Assembly (NCBI GenBank): GCA_019137195.1 | Contig: JAGVSR010000066.1 | Location: 1 to 47,074, forward strand | DNA from: Alphaproteobacteria bacterium | GTDB taxonomy: Bacteria > Pseudomonadota > Alphaproteobacteria > Rhizobiales > Hyphomicrobiaceae | Direction: 5' to 3' | Length of the DNA stretch: 47,074 bases | Shown: in pieces, positions 7,031-14,999 of the stretch | Position numbering within the stretch: position 1 is the first letter of the stretch | How the letters are laid out: each line of letters starts with the position of its first letter | The notes under the pieces: model-generated | Database searches by the model: none | Told to the model about the DNA's origin: nothing | What the model saw: only the letters and a program-made list of their open reading frames with translations | Translations under genes and position numbers: made by a program

Positions 7031-8403
7031 CCGGCCACCTGGCCGAGGCACGTGTGACGAAGGCGGTCGCTTCCCTCGGCTTGCCCGCGGGCTCGTCGCG
7101 GGTCGTGAACCTCAATATCAAGGTCGCAGCCTTGATGACCGAGGCCATCGTCAAGAACCGCTTGAAGGGACCGCTCGACGCCGATCGTGTCATCCTGCCC
7201 GGCCGCTGCCGTGTGGACCTTGATGCGCTGTCGGCTCATTACGGCGTATCTTTCGAGCGCGGTCCCGACGAAATCGTCGACCTGCCGCAGTACTTCGGCA
7301 AGGGCGGTCACAAGCCCGACCTCTCGAAGCACGACCTCCGCATCTTTGCCGAGATCGTCGAGGCTCCGTCGCTAGCGATCGAAGCGCTGGTAGCGCGTGC
7401 GTTGGCCCACCGCGCGGCCGGCGCCGACGTGATCGACATCGGCTGCCAGCCGGACGTTCCCTTTCCTGCGCTCGAGGAGATGGTTGCGGCCTTGAAGGCT
7501 GCAGGCCTGGCGGTCAGCGTCGACAGCGGCAACGTCGAGGAGCTGGCGCGCGCTGCAAGAGCCGGCGCAGACTACGTGCTTTCCCTCGACGAGACGAGCC
7601 TCGATGCCGTAGCAGGCACTGGGTGCGTCCCCATCCTGGTGCCGAGGCCGCACGGGGATCTCGCCTCGCTTCTCCGTGCCATCGACAAGGCTGAGGCGAA
7701 AGGCATTCCCCACATCGCAGATCCGGTGCTCGATCCCGTCCACTTTGGCTTCATGGCCTCGCTCGAACGCTATGCGGAGCTGCGCCGCCAGCGCCCCGGT
7801 GTCGAGATCCTGATGGGCACTGGCAACCTGACCGAGCTCACCGACGCCGACAGCCAGGGCGTGACGGCGATCCTGGCCGGCATCTGCTCGGAGCTTCAGA
7901 TCCGCAATGTGCTCATCGTGCAGGTCTCGCCGCACACCTGCCGCACCGTCTACGAGCACGACGCCGCGAGGCGCCTCATGTATCGGGCACGCGAGGACGC
8001 GAGCCTGCCCAAGGGTTACGGCGGTGGCCTCCTCTCGCTCCACGATCTGCGCCCGTTCCCGCTCACACCCGCCGACATCGCCGAGCAGGCCTCGGGCACG
8101 CGCGACCAGAACTTCCGCATCCATGCCGCCGAGGATGGCCTCCATATCTTCAACCGCGACGGCCACCACGTCTCCGACGATCCGTTCGGGCTTTTCCCGA
8201 GATTGGGCGTCGAGACCGACGGCGCACACGCCTTTTATCTTGGCTACGAGCTGGCGAAGGCCGAGATCGCCCGGGCGCTCGGTAAGCGCTATGCTCAGGA
8301 CGGCGCCCTCGACTGGGGCGTCGCTGCCGACAAGAAAAGCGAGGACCTGACGCGGCACGCACCGGAAGGCGCGACGCTGAAGAGCAGGAAGAAGGACACC
8401 TGA
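7006..8403 (+). CDS. DUF6513 / dihydropteroate synthase-like protein of the H4MPT cluster
   Basis: A 465-residue protein in two parts. Residues 1 to about 125 match the DUF6513 type (MAEKLLFLTGHLAEARV; GRCRVDLDALSAHYGVSFERG). From about 130 it resembles the dihydropteroate synthase TIM barrel, with RALAHRAAGADVIDIGCQPD, a VSVDSGNVEEL strand and HIADPVLDP. True DHPS joins pterin to p-aminobenzoate; in H4MPT synthesis the pterin must be joined to beta-RFA phosphate or its product, so this is a good candidate for that coupling. The reaction is inferred, not shown. ATG 7006 overlaps the flavoprotein gene by 25 nt; the stop abuts the next gene directly. Confidence 0.78.
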   Translation: MAEKLLFLTGHLAEARVTKAVASLGLPAGSSRVVNLNIKVAALMTEAIVKNRLKGPLDADRVILPGRCRVDLDALSAHYGVSFERGPDEIVDLPQYFGKGGHKPDLSKHDLRIFAEIVEAPSLAIEALVARALAHRAAGADVIDIGCQPDVPFPALEEMVAALKAAGLAVSVDSGNVEELARAARAGADYVLSLDETSLDAVAGTGCVPILVPRPHGDLASLLRAIDKAEAKGIPHIADPVLDPVHFGFMASLERYAELRRQRPGVEILMGTGNLTELTDADSQGVTAILAGICSELQIRNVLIVQVSPHTCRTVYEHDAARRLMYRAREDASLPKGYGGGLLSLHDLRPFPLTPADIAEQASGTRDQNFRIHAAEDGLHIFNRDGHHVSDDPFGLFPRLGVETDGAHAFYLGYELAKAEIARALGKRYAQDGALDWGVAADKKSEDLTRHAPEGATLKSRKKDT

Positions 8404-8988
8404 ATGCCGCTGATCGTCGAGACCATCGTCACCACCATGAGCCCCGCCGGCGACGTTCACATCGCGCCTCTGGGTCTCATCGAGGACGGCAAGGGCTGGA
8501 TCATCGCGCCCTTCAAGCCCTCGCGCTCCCATGACAACCTTCTCGCCAACCCTTGTGCGGTGGCGAGCCATACCGATGACGTTCGGGTGTTCGCCGGTTG
8601 CATCACCGGCCGCAAGAGCTGGCCCACAAAGCCCGCCGCCAAGGTCAAGGGCGTCTACCTCGAAAGCGCACTCACCCATTGGGAGCTCGCCGTCGGCCGT
8701 GTGACCGAGGACGCTGAGCGGCCTCGCTTCCACATGACGCTCGTGCATGAACAGAGCCATCGGCCATGGACCGGCTTCAACCGCGCTCAGGTCGCCGTGC
8801 TAGAGCTGGCCGTCTTGACCACCCGGCTCCACATGCTTCCGGCCTCCAAGATCGAGAGCGAGCTCAAGTTCCTGGAGATTGCAGTCGGCAAGACCGCGGG
8901 CCCTCGCGAGCAGGAGGCGTGGGCCTGGCTCATGGAGCGTGTCGACGCCTGGCGCCGCGGCGACCCCGCTGCACTGCGGAAGAGTTGA
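8404..8988 (+). CDS. DUF447 family protein of the H4MPT cluster
   Basis: A 194-residue protein of the DUF447 family, related in fold to FMN-binding split barrels. The N-terminal segment IVETIVTTMSPAGDVHIAPLG is characteristic, followed by PFKPSRSHDNL and HTDDVRVFAGCITGR. The start codon directly follows the preceding stop with no spacer, so translation is coupled. The family is repeatedly found with H4MPT and methanopterin genes, but its role is not established; a flavin-dependent step in pterin or furan synthesis is possible. Its stop faces that of mfnF across 2 nt, so the plus-strand operon ends here. Confidence 0.8.
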   Translation: MPLIVETIVTTMSPAGDVHIAPLGLIEDGKGWIIAPFKPSRSHDNLLANPCAVASHTDDVRVFAGCITGRKSWPTKPAAKVKGVYLESALTHWELAVGRVTEDAERPRFHMTLVHEQSHRPWTGFNRAQVAVLELAVLTTRLHMLPASKIESELKFLEIAVGKTAGPREQEAWAWLMERVDAWRRGDPAALRKS

Positions 8989-8990
8989 CG

Positions 8991-10007
8991 CTAAACGAGC
9001 ATCGCCACGGCCACTGCCGCTGCGGCATGCGTCGCCGGCACTGCCGCGGAAGGCAGCGCGTTCGCGAATTCGGAGAAGGTCACCGAGCCGCGGTTGAGCC
9101 TCAGCGCCACGATCGCGGCCGCGTCCGCCCCGATGCCTGCCGTCACCACGGGGGCCCCGGGTGGCAGGCCTGCCGCCGACAGCACCTGCAGCGCGCCGTC
9201 GTGGATCGAGCGCAGCTGCTCGTCGCGCACATAGGCAGCTGCAACCTGCCAGCAGTTGAACGAGCCTTCGGCCGCGTCGCGGCCCAGCATGCGCGCGAAA
9301 CGCTGGACGCTCTCTTCGCGTGACTTTCCCTTGCCGTCCGCCGCCGCATGCAGATCGACGCCCTCGGGGAGCTCGCCGAGGATGCGGCGCACGTCGGCCA
9401 TGGTGGCGAGGTACTCGCGCGCCAAGCCGACCCACCGGCCGCGAAACGGCGCCCGTTGCGTGACGCCCATGACCGCCGTGCGCGTGAGGCCCGTGTAGAC
9501 GAGCTCGCCGTTGGCCTGCCGCTCGGCATCGGTCATCCCGTGCGGTGCCGGACGCCCGCCGTGTATGGGAACGATGTCAGCCGTGGTCGAGCCGAAATCG
9601 ATCAGCAGCGCATCGGGCTCGCTGTGGCTGATGAGCGTGGCGGTGGCGAGAAAGTTGGTCGAGCCGACATCGACGTGATGCTTCAGCGCTTCCGCCTTGG
9701 TGCCGAATCCACGCGGTCCCATCCAGAAGCGTGTCTTGACGCCGAACGCGTCGACGAGCTTGTTGACGAGCGTTTCGACGCCGGTCTTGCGGTCGGGAAA
9801 GAGATCGGAAAGCTCGCCCGTCATGGTGATGGCGTGACGGCTGGCACGTCCGAGCATCGGTCCCGCGGCGCCGAGCGCGGCATCGAGCTTGTCGATCCCC
9901 TGCCACAACGGGCACACGAATTGATGAACCGCGATCGTCTGGCCGTTGTCGACCAGGGCGGCTTTCAGGTGCGCTCCACCGACATCGAGGCCCGCGGTGA
10001 TCGTCAA
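8991..10007 (-). CDS. mfnF: MfnF-like methylofuran synthesis enzyme (H4MPT-linked hydantoinase/ASKHA family)
   Basis: A 338-residue member of the H4MPT-linked C1 transfer pathway family (TIGR03123-like), with an ASKHA nucleotide-binding fold: GLDVGGAHLKAALVD at the N-terminus and LLIDFGSTTADIVPIHGGRP near the middle. In methanogens MfnF joins the furan diphosphate to the glutamyl-tyramine moiety, forming the methanofuran core ether; the methylotroph version should act on the tyrosine- or glutamyl-tyrosine-type acceptor. It diverges from the HisA-like gene with an 83-bp spacer that must hold promoters for both, and it is convergent with DUF447. Confidence 0.87.
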   Translation of the reverse strand: MTITAGLDVGGAHLKAALVDNGQTIAVHQFVCPLWQGIDKLDAALGAAGPMLGRASRHAITMTGELSDLFPDRKTGVETLVNKLVDAFGVKTRFWMGPRGFGTKAEALKHHVDVGSTNFLATATLISHSEPDALLIDFGSTTADIVPIHGGRPAPHGMTDAERQANGELVYTGLTRTAVMGVTQRAPFRGRWVGLAREYLATMADVRRILGELPEGVDLHAAADGKGKSREESVQRFARMLGRDAAEGSFNCWQVAAAYVRDEQLRSIHDGALQVLSAAGLPPGAPVVTAGIGADAAAIVALRLNRGSVTFSEFANALPSAAVPATHAAAAVAVAMLV

Positions 10008-10090
10008 GTCTGCCTCCGGTTGCGTCGACAGAAAGGGGCAGCGTGGTCCGATCCCGCGCCCCGGCTCGTGGATGTGCTACAGCATAGCCC

Positions 10091-10960
10091 ATGAGCCAAA
10101 GACAATTCAAAGTGATACCGGTGATCGATGTGCGCCATGGGACGGCGGTGCGCGCATGGAGGGGAGACCGCGCCAGCTACCGTGCTCTCGAGACGCCCCT
10201 CGCGCCCGGCACCTCAGACCCCGTCACGGTGGCGAACGGCTACCGTAGTCTCTATCCGTTCGACACGCTCTACCTGGCGGATCTCGACGGCATCGAGGGC
10301 AGGGGCGCAAACTACTCGCTACAGGACAAGGTGGCTGCGGCCTGGGGCGCGGGCGAGGTCTGGGTCGACGACGGCTCGTGCCGGACATCGTCCGTGCGCG
10401 ATGCCATTTCGGTCTCCCAACCCGCTTCGCAGGGCGGGTTCGGGGGAGAGGTGACTGTGTCCGGCGGATCGAGCAATCCGTCCATCATCACCAGACCCCC
10501 GGACCCTCCCGGGCAAGAGGGAGCGTACGCGGTGCGCGACGGGCGCCGCAGCACGCCGAAGGGCCAAGCATGTGCCCGACGCGTCCGCGTGGTGGGCTCG
10601 GAGTCGCTATTGGATTCTGCTGGGCTGCAGGGCCTTGTGACCGGCGTCCTGTCCCTCGACTTCCGAGGCGACGACTTTTTGGGGCCACCGGCGCTCCTCG
10701 CCGATCCGGATCTGTGGCCGCGCCGCGTGATCGTCATGACGCTCGCGCGCGTCGGCGGCGGAGACGGGCCCGACTACGAGCGGCTCCGCGACGTCATCGC
10801 GCGCGCTGGCGCGGACCGCCTGATCTACGCGGCAGGCGGCGTGCGTAACGGTGACGATCTCGAGGCGCTTCGGGTCATGGGTGCCGCAGGTGTCCTGGTT
10901 GCAACCGCGCTGCATGACGGGCGAATAAAAACCGGCGATCTCTTGCGAGACCGCCGGTGA
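10091..10960 (+). CDS. HisA-like TIM-barrel protein of the H4MPT cluster, with an in-frame insert
   Basis: A 289-residue protein resembling phosphoribosylformimino-AICAR isomerase (HisA/HisF fold): FKVIPVIDVRHGTAVRAWRG at the start, DTLYLADLDGIEG, EVWVDDGS, VLSLDFRGDDF and LIYAAGGVRNGDDL near the end. The methylotroph HisA-like genes in C1 clusters, of unknown function, have about 235-240 residues as I recall. Here about 50-60 extra residues (106-164) separate the DDGS strand from VRVVGSESL; this part is Pro/Gly/Ser/Arg-rich and is encoded by a diverged palindromic repeat (10413-10523). The insert lies at the barrel strand 4 region, so activity may be retained, reduced or lost. The frame is unbroken. 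The last 28 bases also form the fae terminator on the other strand. Confidence 0.78.
   Translation: MSQRQFKVIPVIDVRHGTAVRAWRGDRASYRALETPLAPGTSDPVTVANGYRSLYPFDTLYLADLDGIEGRGANYSLQDKVAAAWGAGEVWVDDGSCRTSSVRDAISVSQPASQGGFGGEVTVSGGSSNPSIITRPPDPPGQEGAYAVRDGRRSTPKGQACARRVRVVGSESLLDSAGLQGLVTGVLSLDFRGDDFLGPPALLADPDLWPRRVIVMTLARVGGGDGPDYERLRDVIARAGADRLIYAAGGVRNGDDLEALRVMGAAGVLVATALHDGRIKTGDLLRDRR
10413..10523. repeat. Diverged double-hairpin palindromic element inside the HisA-like gene
   Basis: Hairpin 1 pairs CTCCC (10414-10418) with GGGAG (10444-10448) and AACCCGC (10419-10425) with GCGGGTT (10434-10440). A central stem pairs GGTGA with TCACC around a CGGAT/ATCCG inner hairpin. Hairpin 2 pairs CTCCC (10506-10510) with GGGAG (10519-10523). 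The layout (hairpin, central GGTGA stem, hairpin) equals that of the cleaner copies at 13889, 20487 and 22937, but the sequence is degraded. It is read through in frame by the host gene. Confidence 0.6.
10926..10958 (-). terminator. Rho-independent terminator of fae
   Basis: Read on the minus strand, a 12-bp stem (one mismatch) with a GCAA loop, arms at 10947-10958 and 10931-10942, is followed by TTTTTATT. It lies about 150 nt past the fae stop and inside the last codons of the convergent HisA-like gene. On the plus strand there is no T-tract, so it serves the minus strand. Confidence 0.75.
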
Positions 10961-11111
10961 GAGGTTTCCGATTCCACCTGGCAGAGTGGTTTGAGGAGCC
11001 ACCCGCCTGGTATCAGCCGTTCCAACGGCCGGAGAGTAGTCTTCCCAATCGCTGCAGCAGACCCACCTTCATCGGAGGGGAATTGTTATCCTGCTGTGGA
11101 CGGTTTCCGCT

Positions 11112-11624
11112 TCAAGTCTTCGCACCGAAGGGATGAGCGGCCGAATTGCGCTGGGCAGTGGCCTCGGCAGCGGTCGGCTTGCCGGAGACGGCGCGGGCGA
11201 TCGCTTCCTTGGTGGCGCGATAGTTGAAGTCCTGGATCTTGGCGTCGTCGGCCGCTTCCCAGTGGATGAACACGCCGACGCACACGTAGACGTCGTCAGC
11301 CTCGTTGGCGGGGATCACGCCCTCGGCGACCGAGTCCTGCACGGCCTTGGCAACGCCGTACTGGGCGGGGCCGAACATCTGGACGGCCTGGCGGGCGTCC
11401 TTGATGGTGACCTTGTTGAACATGACCGTGTTCGGCTTGCAGGGCAGGTTCGGCGCGATCACGGCGAGGAGCGACGTGAAGCCGTCCTTGTTGTTCGTGA
11501 GCGAGTTGCAGAACGCCGCCTCGACGGCGGAGCCACGGGGACCGATGAGCAGGTCGATGTGGGCAACCTCGTTGCCGTCACCGACGAGGCTCTCGCCGAC
11601 CATAACGCGATTGATCTTGGCCAT
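11112..11624 (-). CDS. fae: Formaldehyde-activating enzyme
   Basis: Fae condenses formaldehyde with H4MPT to methylene-H4MPT, the entry to the oxidation pathway continued by MtdB and Mch encoded nearby. The 170-residue length is that of the family. Visible signatures are [19 protein letters not shown] with the catalytic histidine (His22 here; His17 in the studied enzyme) and the conserved [12 protein letters not shown] segment and [24 protein letters not shown] sits about 8 nt before the ATG, a strong ribosome site as expected for a very abundant enzyme. It stands alone: 282 bp of non-coding DNA upstream and its own terminator at 10926-10958. Confidence 0.97.
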   Translation of the reverse strand: MAKINRVMVGESLVGDGNEVAHIDLLIGPRGSAVEAAFCNSLTNNKDGFTSLLAVIAPNLPCKPNTVMFNKVTIKDARQAVQMFGPAQYGVAKAVQDSVAEGVIPANEADDVYVCVGVFIHWEAADDAKIQDFNYRATKEAIARAVSGKPTAAEATAQRNSAAHPFGAKT

Positions 11625-11906
11625 TACGGGTATTCTCCCTTTGCATAATTCTAATGCCGGTTCCCCCCAGGTAGAATGCCCCGAGTGTTACGCCGGCTGC
11701 GGGCGCTATACCATCGGCCGCCGCACGAGGGAATGTCCCGCGTGGGTTGCTGACGGCTGCGTGCTTTGAGCACCCGCCTAATTAGCGCCAGAGCACCCCG
11801 TTCCACAAGCGAATATCTGGGAATTCGGACAAGGCCGGTTAAGGCCCGGCGGGGCGTCTGGAAGCGGCTACAACCAGACTCCCGAAGCTTGCGGCATGCA
11901 ACTGAG
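11625..11906. other. Intergenic region upstream of fae
   Basis: This 282-bp gap separates fae from the stop of the CitG-like gene on the same strand. No coding signal is convincing. It must hold the fae promoter; on the minus strand a TTAGAAT-like -10 candidate lies about 30 nt before the start, with no clear -35 partner. Confidence 0.4.
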
Positions 11907-12932
11907 TTAACAAGCGAAATCCGGCCCAGCCGTGATGGCCAGGAGACCTACGAAAGCGATCGCGGCCATGAGGTCGGCGAGTGAGCCGGGATTGAGCCCG
12001 CGCGACTTCAAGCCAGCGTCGAACGCGATGAGGCGGGCCTCGACCTCCGGCCGCCCCCAGTCCCAGGGCGAGCAGAACCTCAAGTCGGAGATGACCGCGT
12101 TAGCCTCCTCGCACACCGCCTCGGCCGCCTGCGTCCCGTGCTTGCGGGCGATGTGGGTGTCGGGCTGGGCGGCGAGCAGCTGGAGGAAGATGTAGCTGAG
12201 GGCCGTCTCCATCGGCAGGCCTTCGGCCGTGACCGGGAGGAACGCCGCCCCGCACAGGTCGAAGATCGTGTCGAAGCCGGTCGCGTACTGCCGCGCCACG
12301 AGATCGCGCCCGGCAGCGAGGCTCATGGCATCGAGGAGTGTGAGCCCCGCCGGCGGATCGTGCCTCACGTCAGCACCGGCTGCGTTCCCAAGTCCGGCCG
12401 GATTGGCGCGGGCGATCGCTCGGTAGACGTCGCGCGCGTCCTCGTGGGTGAGGCGTTCTAGAACCTCCTTTACGGAGGTCCTGAGCGCCGACAGCGCGTC
12501 GAGGCTCGGTATCGCCCCGAGAGCCGACTCGCTCCCCTCCCCCCCGCGGGACAGGGAGCGGGGGACCCTCGGTGCCGAAGCTTGGGACGTCTCTTTTGCC
12601 GCCACTCCTCTCCGCACGGCGGAGGGGCGGCCTGGTGAGCAGCCTACGGCCAATGCCAGTGGCGCACATAGAAGCAGAATGCCGAGGTTGGTATTGCAGC
12701 CGACCGCCTCGAACGTCGCCTCGACGCCGGTCCGCACACGTTGGCCGACGGTGAGCGTCGGGTCGGCGACGTAGCGCGCCGACACGCGCGCGCTTTCACT
12801 GAAGTCGGAGACCGTCATGCGGTGGCCGTCGGCGAAAACGTGTACGTTGCCGGGCTTGAGTGACGCCACGTCGAGACGGCACGCCTCGATGTAGGCGGCC
12901 TCGATCTCGGTCGGCTCGAGATCGAGGCTCAT
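11907..12932 (-). CDS. CitG/MdcB-like triphosphoribosyl-dephospho-CoA synthase family protein, with an in-frame insert
   Basis: A 341-residue protein of the CitG/MdcB family, the Orf5-type gene of methylotroph C1 clusters. Family features are ACRLDVASLKPGNVHVF near residue 25, GCNTNLGILLL (79-88), and GAAFLPVTAEGLPMETALSYI in the C-terminal half. Classical members attach an ADP-derived ribosyl group when building citrate or malonate lyase cofactors; a related ribosyl or phosphoribosyl transfer in H4MPT assembly is plausible but unproven. Residues about 97-136 are a Pro/Arg/Ser/Gly-rich insert encoded by a palindromic repeat (12531-12627). ATG 12932 overlaps the upstream RimK-like gene by 4 nt. 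Confidence 0.8.
   Translation of the reverse strand: MSLDLEPTEIEAAYIEACRLDVASLKPGNVHVFADGHRMTVSDFSESARVSARYVADPTLTVGQRVRTGVEATFEAVGCNTNLGILLLCAPLALAVGCSPGRPSAVRRGVAAKETSQASAPRVPRSLSRGGEGSESALGAIPSLDALSALRTSVKEVLERLTHEDARDVYRAIARANPAGLGNAAGADVRHDPPAGLTLLDAMSLAAGRDLVARQYATGFDTIFDLCGAAFLPVTAEGLPMETALSYIFLQLLAAQPDTHIARKHGTQAAEAVCEEANAVISDLRFCSPWDWGRPEVEARLIAFDAGLKSRGLNPGSLADLMAAIAFVGLLAITAGPDFAC
12531..12627. repeat. Palindromic element inside the CitG-like gene
   Basis: The left hairpin pairs GCTCCC (12531-12536) with GGGAGC (12554-12559). The right hairpin pairs CCTCTCCGC (12607-12615) with GCGGAGGGG (12619-12627), one mismatch. The interval is about 45 nt. Composition and layout match the other copies in this window, though the central stem is weaker. 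The host reading frame passes through without a stop. Confidence 0.6.
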
Positions 12933-13882
12933 GGACAGGCTCCGACGACGCCGATCGCGTCGAGAAAATCGTGGGCGAGCGCCGTTGCGATGTCCTCGGC
13001 GGTGACGCTCTGCAGCCCCTTCCACGCCGGATTTGAGTTGATCTCGAGCACCATGAGCTGCCCCGTCTCGTCGCGGATGAGATCGACGCCGGCATAGTCA
13101 GCGCCGATGGCCTCAGCGGCTGCCAATGCAAGCCTGGCCTTCTCCGGCTCGATCTCGGCGACTGCCTCGGGCGCGGCGCCCTGATGCACGTTGGTGATCC
13201 ACGACGTGCCGACGCGCATCATTGCCGAGAGAATGCGCCCCTTGGAGACGAACACGCGACAATCCTCGAACCGCGTGTCATCGGGGTGCCGGAGATAGCG
13301 CTGCAGATAGTAGACGTTGCCGACCGCCTCTGCCGGCGGCAGCTCGTCTGCGCTATCGACGCGGCGGATGCCGTTACCTTGGCTTCCGAAGAGCGGCTTC
13401 GACACGAGCGACGTCTTTACGTCTGCCGCATAGGCGCGCGCCGCCTCGATGCCCTCGACGACGCGTGTCGGGGGCACCGGTAGCCCGGCCTTCTGAAACA
13501 GGAACGTCGCCGTCGACTTGTCGACGCAGCGCTCGATGACCCGGGCGTCGTTCCACACCCGGACGCCGCTCTCGCGTAGCGCGTGCAGGATGCCGAGGCG
13601 CTTGGTGATCTGCTCGAGGCTGCCGGTCGAGACGGAGCGCACGAAGGCGCCGTCGGGAAGCCGGCCGTCGAAGCCTGGAATGTCGAGGCCAGAGGCGCAA
13701 CGGGTGTCGAAGGCACACTGAACGAGCGTCGTCGTCGAGACCTCAACTCCGCGCGCTTCCATTGCTCGCTTGAGCTTCCGGGCGTGCCAATCCCCGCCGC
13801 CCTCCTCGACGAAGAGGACGATTTGCGGGTGCTTCCCGTTTCGCACAATCTGAGCTGCGGAGGCGTTGGAGCAATCGTGCAA
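12929..13882 (-). CDS. RimK/MptN-like ATP-grasp ligase of the C1 cluster
   Basis: A protein of about 317 residues with the RimK-family ATP-grasp layout: IVLFVEEGGGDWHARKLKRAM at the N-terminus, SLVSKPLFGSQGNGIRRV (ATP lid), and VMVLEINSNPAWKGLQSVT with the Mg-binding Glu and Asn. In methanogens MptN adds glutamate to H4MPT to form tetrahydrosarcinapterin; in methylotrophs this cluster member may add glutamate to H4MPT or to methylofuran. The start is uncertain: TTG 13882 has GGGAG about 7 nt upstream, contributed by the adjoining palindromic repeat, while GTG 13846 is nearer the family's usual N-terminus. It overlaps the CitG-like gene by 4 nt. Confidence 0.8.
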   Translation of the reverse strand: MHDCSNASAAQIVRNGKHPQIVLFVEEGGGDWHARKLKRAMEARGVEVSTTTLVQCAFDTRCASGLDIPGFDGRLPDGAFVRSVSTGSLEQITKRLGILHALRESGVRVWNDARVIERCVDKSTATFLFQKAGLPVPPTRVVEGIEAARAYAADVKTSLVSKPLFGSQGNGIRRVDSADELPPAEAVGNVYYLQRYLRHPDDTRFEDCRVFVSKGRILSAMMRVGTSWITNVHQGAAPEAVAEIEPEKARLALAAAEAIGADYAGVDLIRDETGQLMVLEINSNPAWKGLQSVTAEDIATALAHDFLDAIGVVGACP

Positions 13883-13888
13883 ATGGAT

Positions 13889-14004
13889 CTCCCACTCCCC
13901 ATCGCTCTGCGCGATGGGGAGAGGGTCGGGGTGAGGGGCAGCAACGCGCGTTGGTTTCGCGGCTGCCCCTCACCCTAACCCTCTCCCCGTACGCGGGGAG
14001 AGGG
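13889..14004. repeat. Double-hairpin palindromic element between mch and the RimK-like gene
   Basis: The cleanest copy in the window. The left hairpin pairs CTCCCCATCGC with GCGATGGGGAG. The central stem pairs GGGTGAGGGGCAGC-type sequence with GCTGCCCCTCACCC around the palindrome CAACGCGCGTTG. The right hairpin pairs CCTCTCCCCG with CGGGGAGAGG (about 13979-14004). It fills almost the entire gap after mch. Such GGGGAGAGGG/CCCCTCACCC elements are abundant in many proteobacterial genomes. Confidence 0.85.
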
Positions 14005-14015
14005 GATTTCAAGGC

Positions 14016-14984
14016 TTACCTGAAGCTCGCGTCGACGATGTCGGCCGCCAGCTTGCCGGCGTGGAACGACTGGCCGGTGTCGAGGTTCGAGACCGTCACC
14101 ACCGCGGGGCTAAAGAGCATGGCATCGATTTTGTAGAAGTCGCCGTTGACCTCCGAGAAGATGTCGGCGAACGGCTTGCCGTAGGCCGACGACGTCGACG
14201 ATGGAAGCGCATCCGCAAGCTTCTTTGCTTCCTCGTCCGAGCCCTTGACGAACAGCTGGATGCGGCCGCCGTAGATGATGGCGTCGTTGGTGCGTCCCAT
14301 GGCCTTTATGAAATCGGGCACCGGAGGCGCGAGCGGCGCGACACCATAGCCGTCGACGATGTTGCCGAGATCGAAATGCAGGGCGTGCGCCTTGTGCAGC
14401 GACACTTCCAGAACGCGGGCCGCGATTTGTACCGTGCCGGCGAGGCTGCCGGTCGGCGCGAAGAGCACCGTGAGATCGGCAGGCGCAATCCCGCACGCCG
14501 ACGCAACGTTCTTGGCGACGGCGGCTGGCGGCGCCTTGTCGCCCTCGATCACGAGCGCGCCCTTGTTGTGATGATCGACGTAGCCGAGCTCCTTGTAGAG
14601 CTCCTCGACACGAGAAAGCGCCCGTGCCGGCCCCGACCCGAGCGCGAAGAATCCGGAGGCTTCCTCGGTGATCGTCCAGCCCGCATACTGGCTGCCGAGG
14701 CAGGCGATGACCGGATTGGACGAATGCACGACCACGCCGAGCGGCCAGCGCTCGAGGCCGGACGCGGAGGTGATGGTGACCGTGCCGAGCCCGCCCATGC
14801 ATACTTCGCCGAGGAGACGGCCCGCCTCGAGCCCGCCCGGCACGCCGGCGCCGAGGTCGATGCGCCGCTCGCCGGCCTCGCCGGTGCTGACGGCGACCCG
14901 GAGCGCGGAGGCGTTGCTGGCGATCTGCTCGACGATTCTGGCTGCGCGAGCGTTGACGCTGGGCGCCGGTCCTTGAGGCATCAT
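14016..14984 (-). CDS. mch: Methenyltetrahydromethanopterin cyclohydrolase
   Basis: Mch hydrolyses methenyl-H4MPT to formyl-H4MPT in the cytoplasm, the step between MtdB and the formyltransferase/hydrolase complex. At 322 residues it has the family length. Recognisable segments are SVNARAARIVEQIASNAS, EVCMGGLGTVTIT, NPVIACLGSQYAGWTI, LFAPTGSLAGTVQIAARV and GRTNDAIIYGGRIQLFV. The start is an ATG-ATG pair with GGGAA 9-10 nt upstream. It follows the ATP-grasp gene by 15 nt, so the two are co-transcribed. The downstream gap is filled by a palindromic element that may tune expression of the genes beyond. Confidence 0.96.
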   Translation of the reverse strand: MMPQGPAPSVNARAARIVEQIASNASALRVAVSTGEAGERRIDLGAGVPGGLEAGRLLGEVCMGGLGTVTITSASGLERWPLGVVVHSSNPVIACLGSQYAGWTITEEASGFFALGSGPARALSRVEELYKELGYVDHHNKGALVIEGDKAPPAAVAKNVASACGIAPADLTVLFAPTGSLAGTVQIAARVLEVSLHKAHALHFDLGNIVDGYGVAPLAPPVPDFIKAMGRTNDAIIYGGRIQLFVKGSDEEAKKLADALPSSTSSAYGKPFADIFSEVNGDFYKIDAMLFSPAVVTVSNLDTGQSFHAGKLAADIVDASFR

Positions 14985-14999
14985 GTGGTAGCTTCCCTG

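Noticed and set aside
10091-10960. HisA-like gene as a pseudogene
   Set aside because: The frame is unbroken from start to stop and all flanking family blocks remain, so it is kept as a CDS with an insert.
11112-11624. Fae-like paralogue (Fae2/Fae3) instead of true Fae
   Set aside because: Length, catalytic-His region and position within the H4MPT cluster fit the canonical enzyme.
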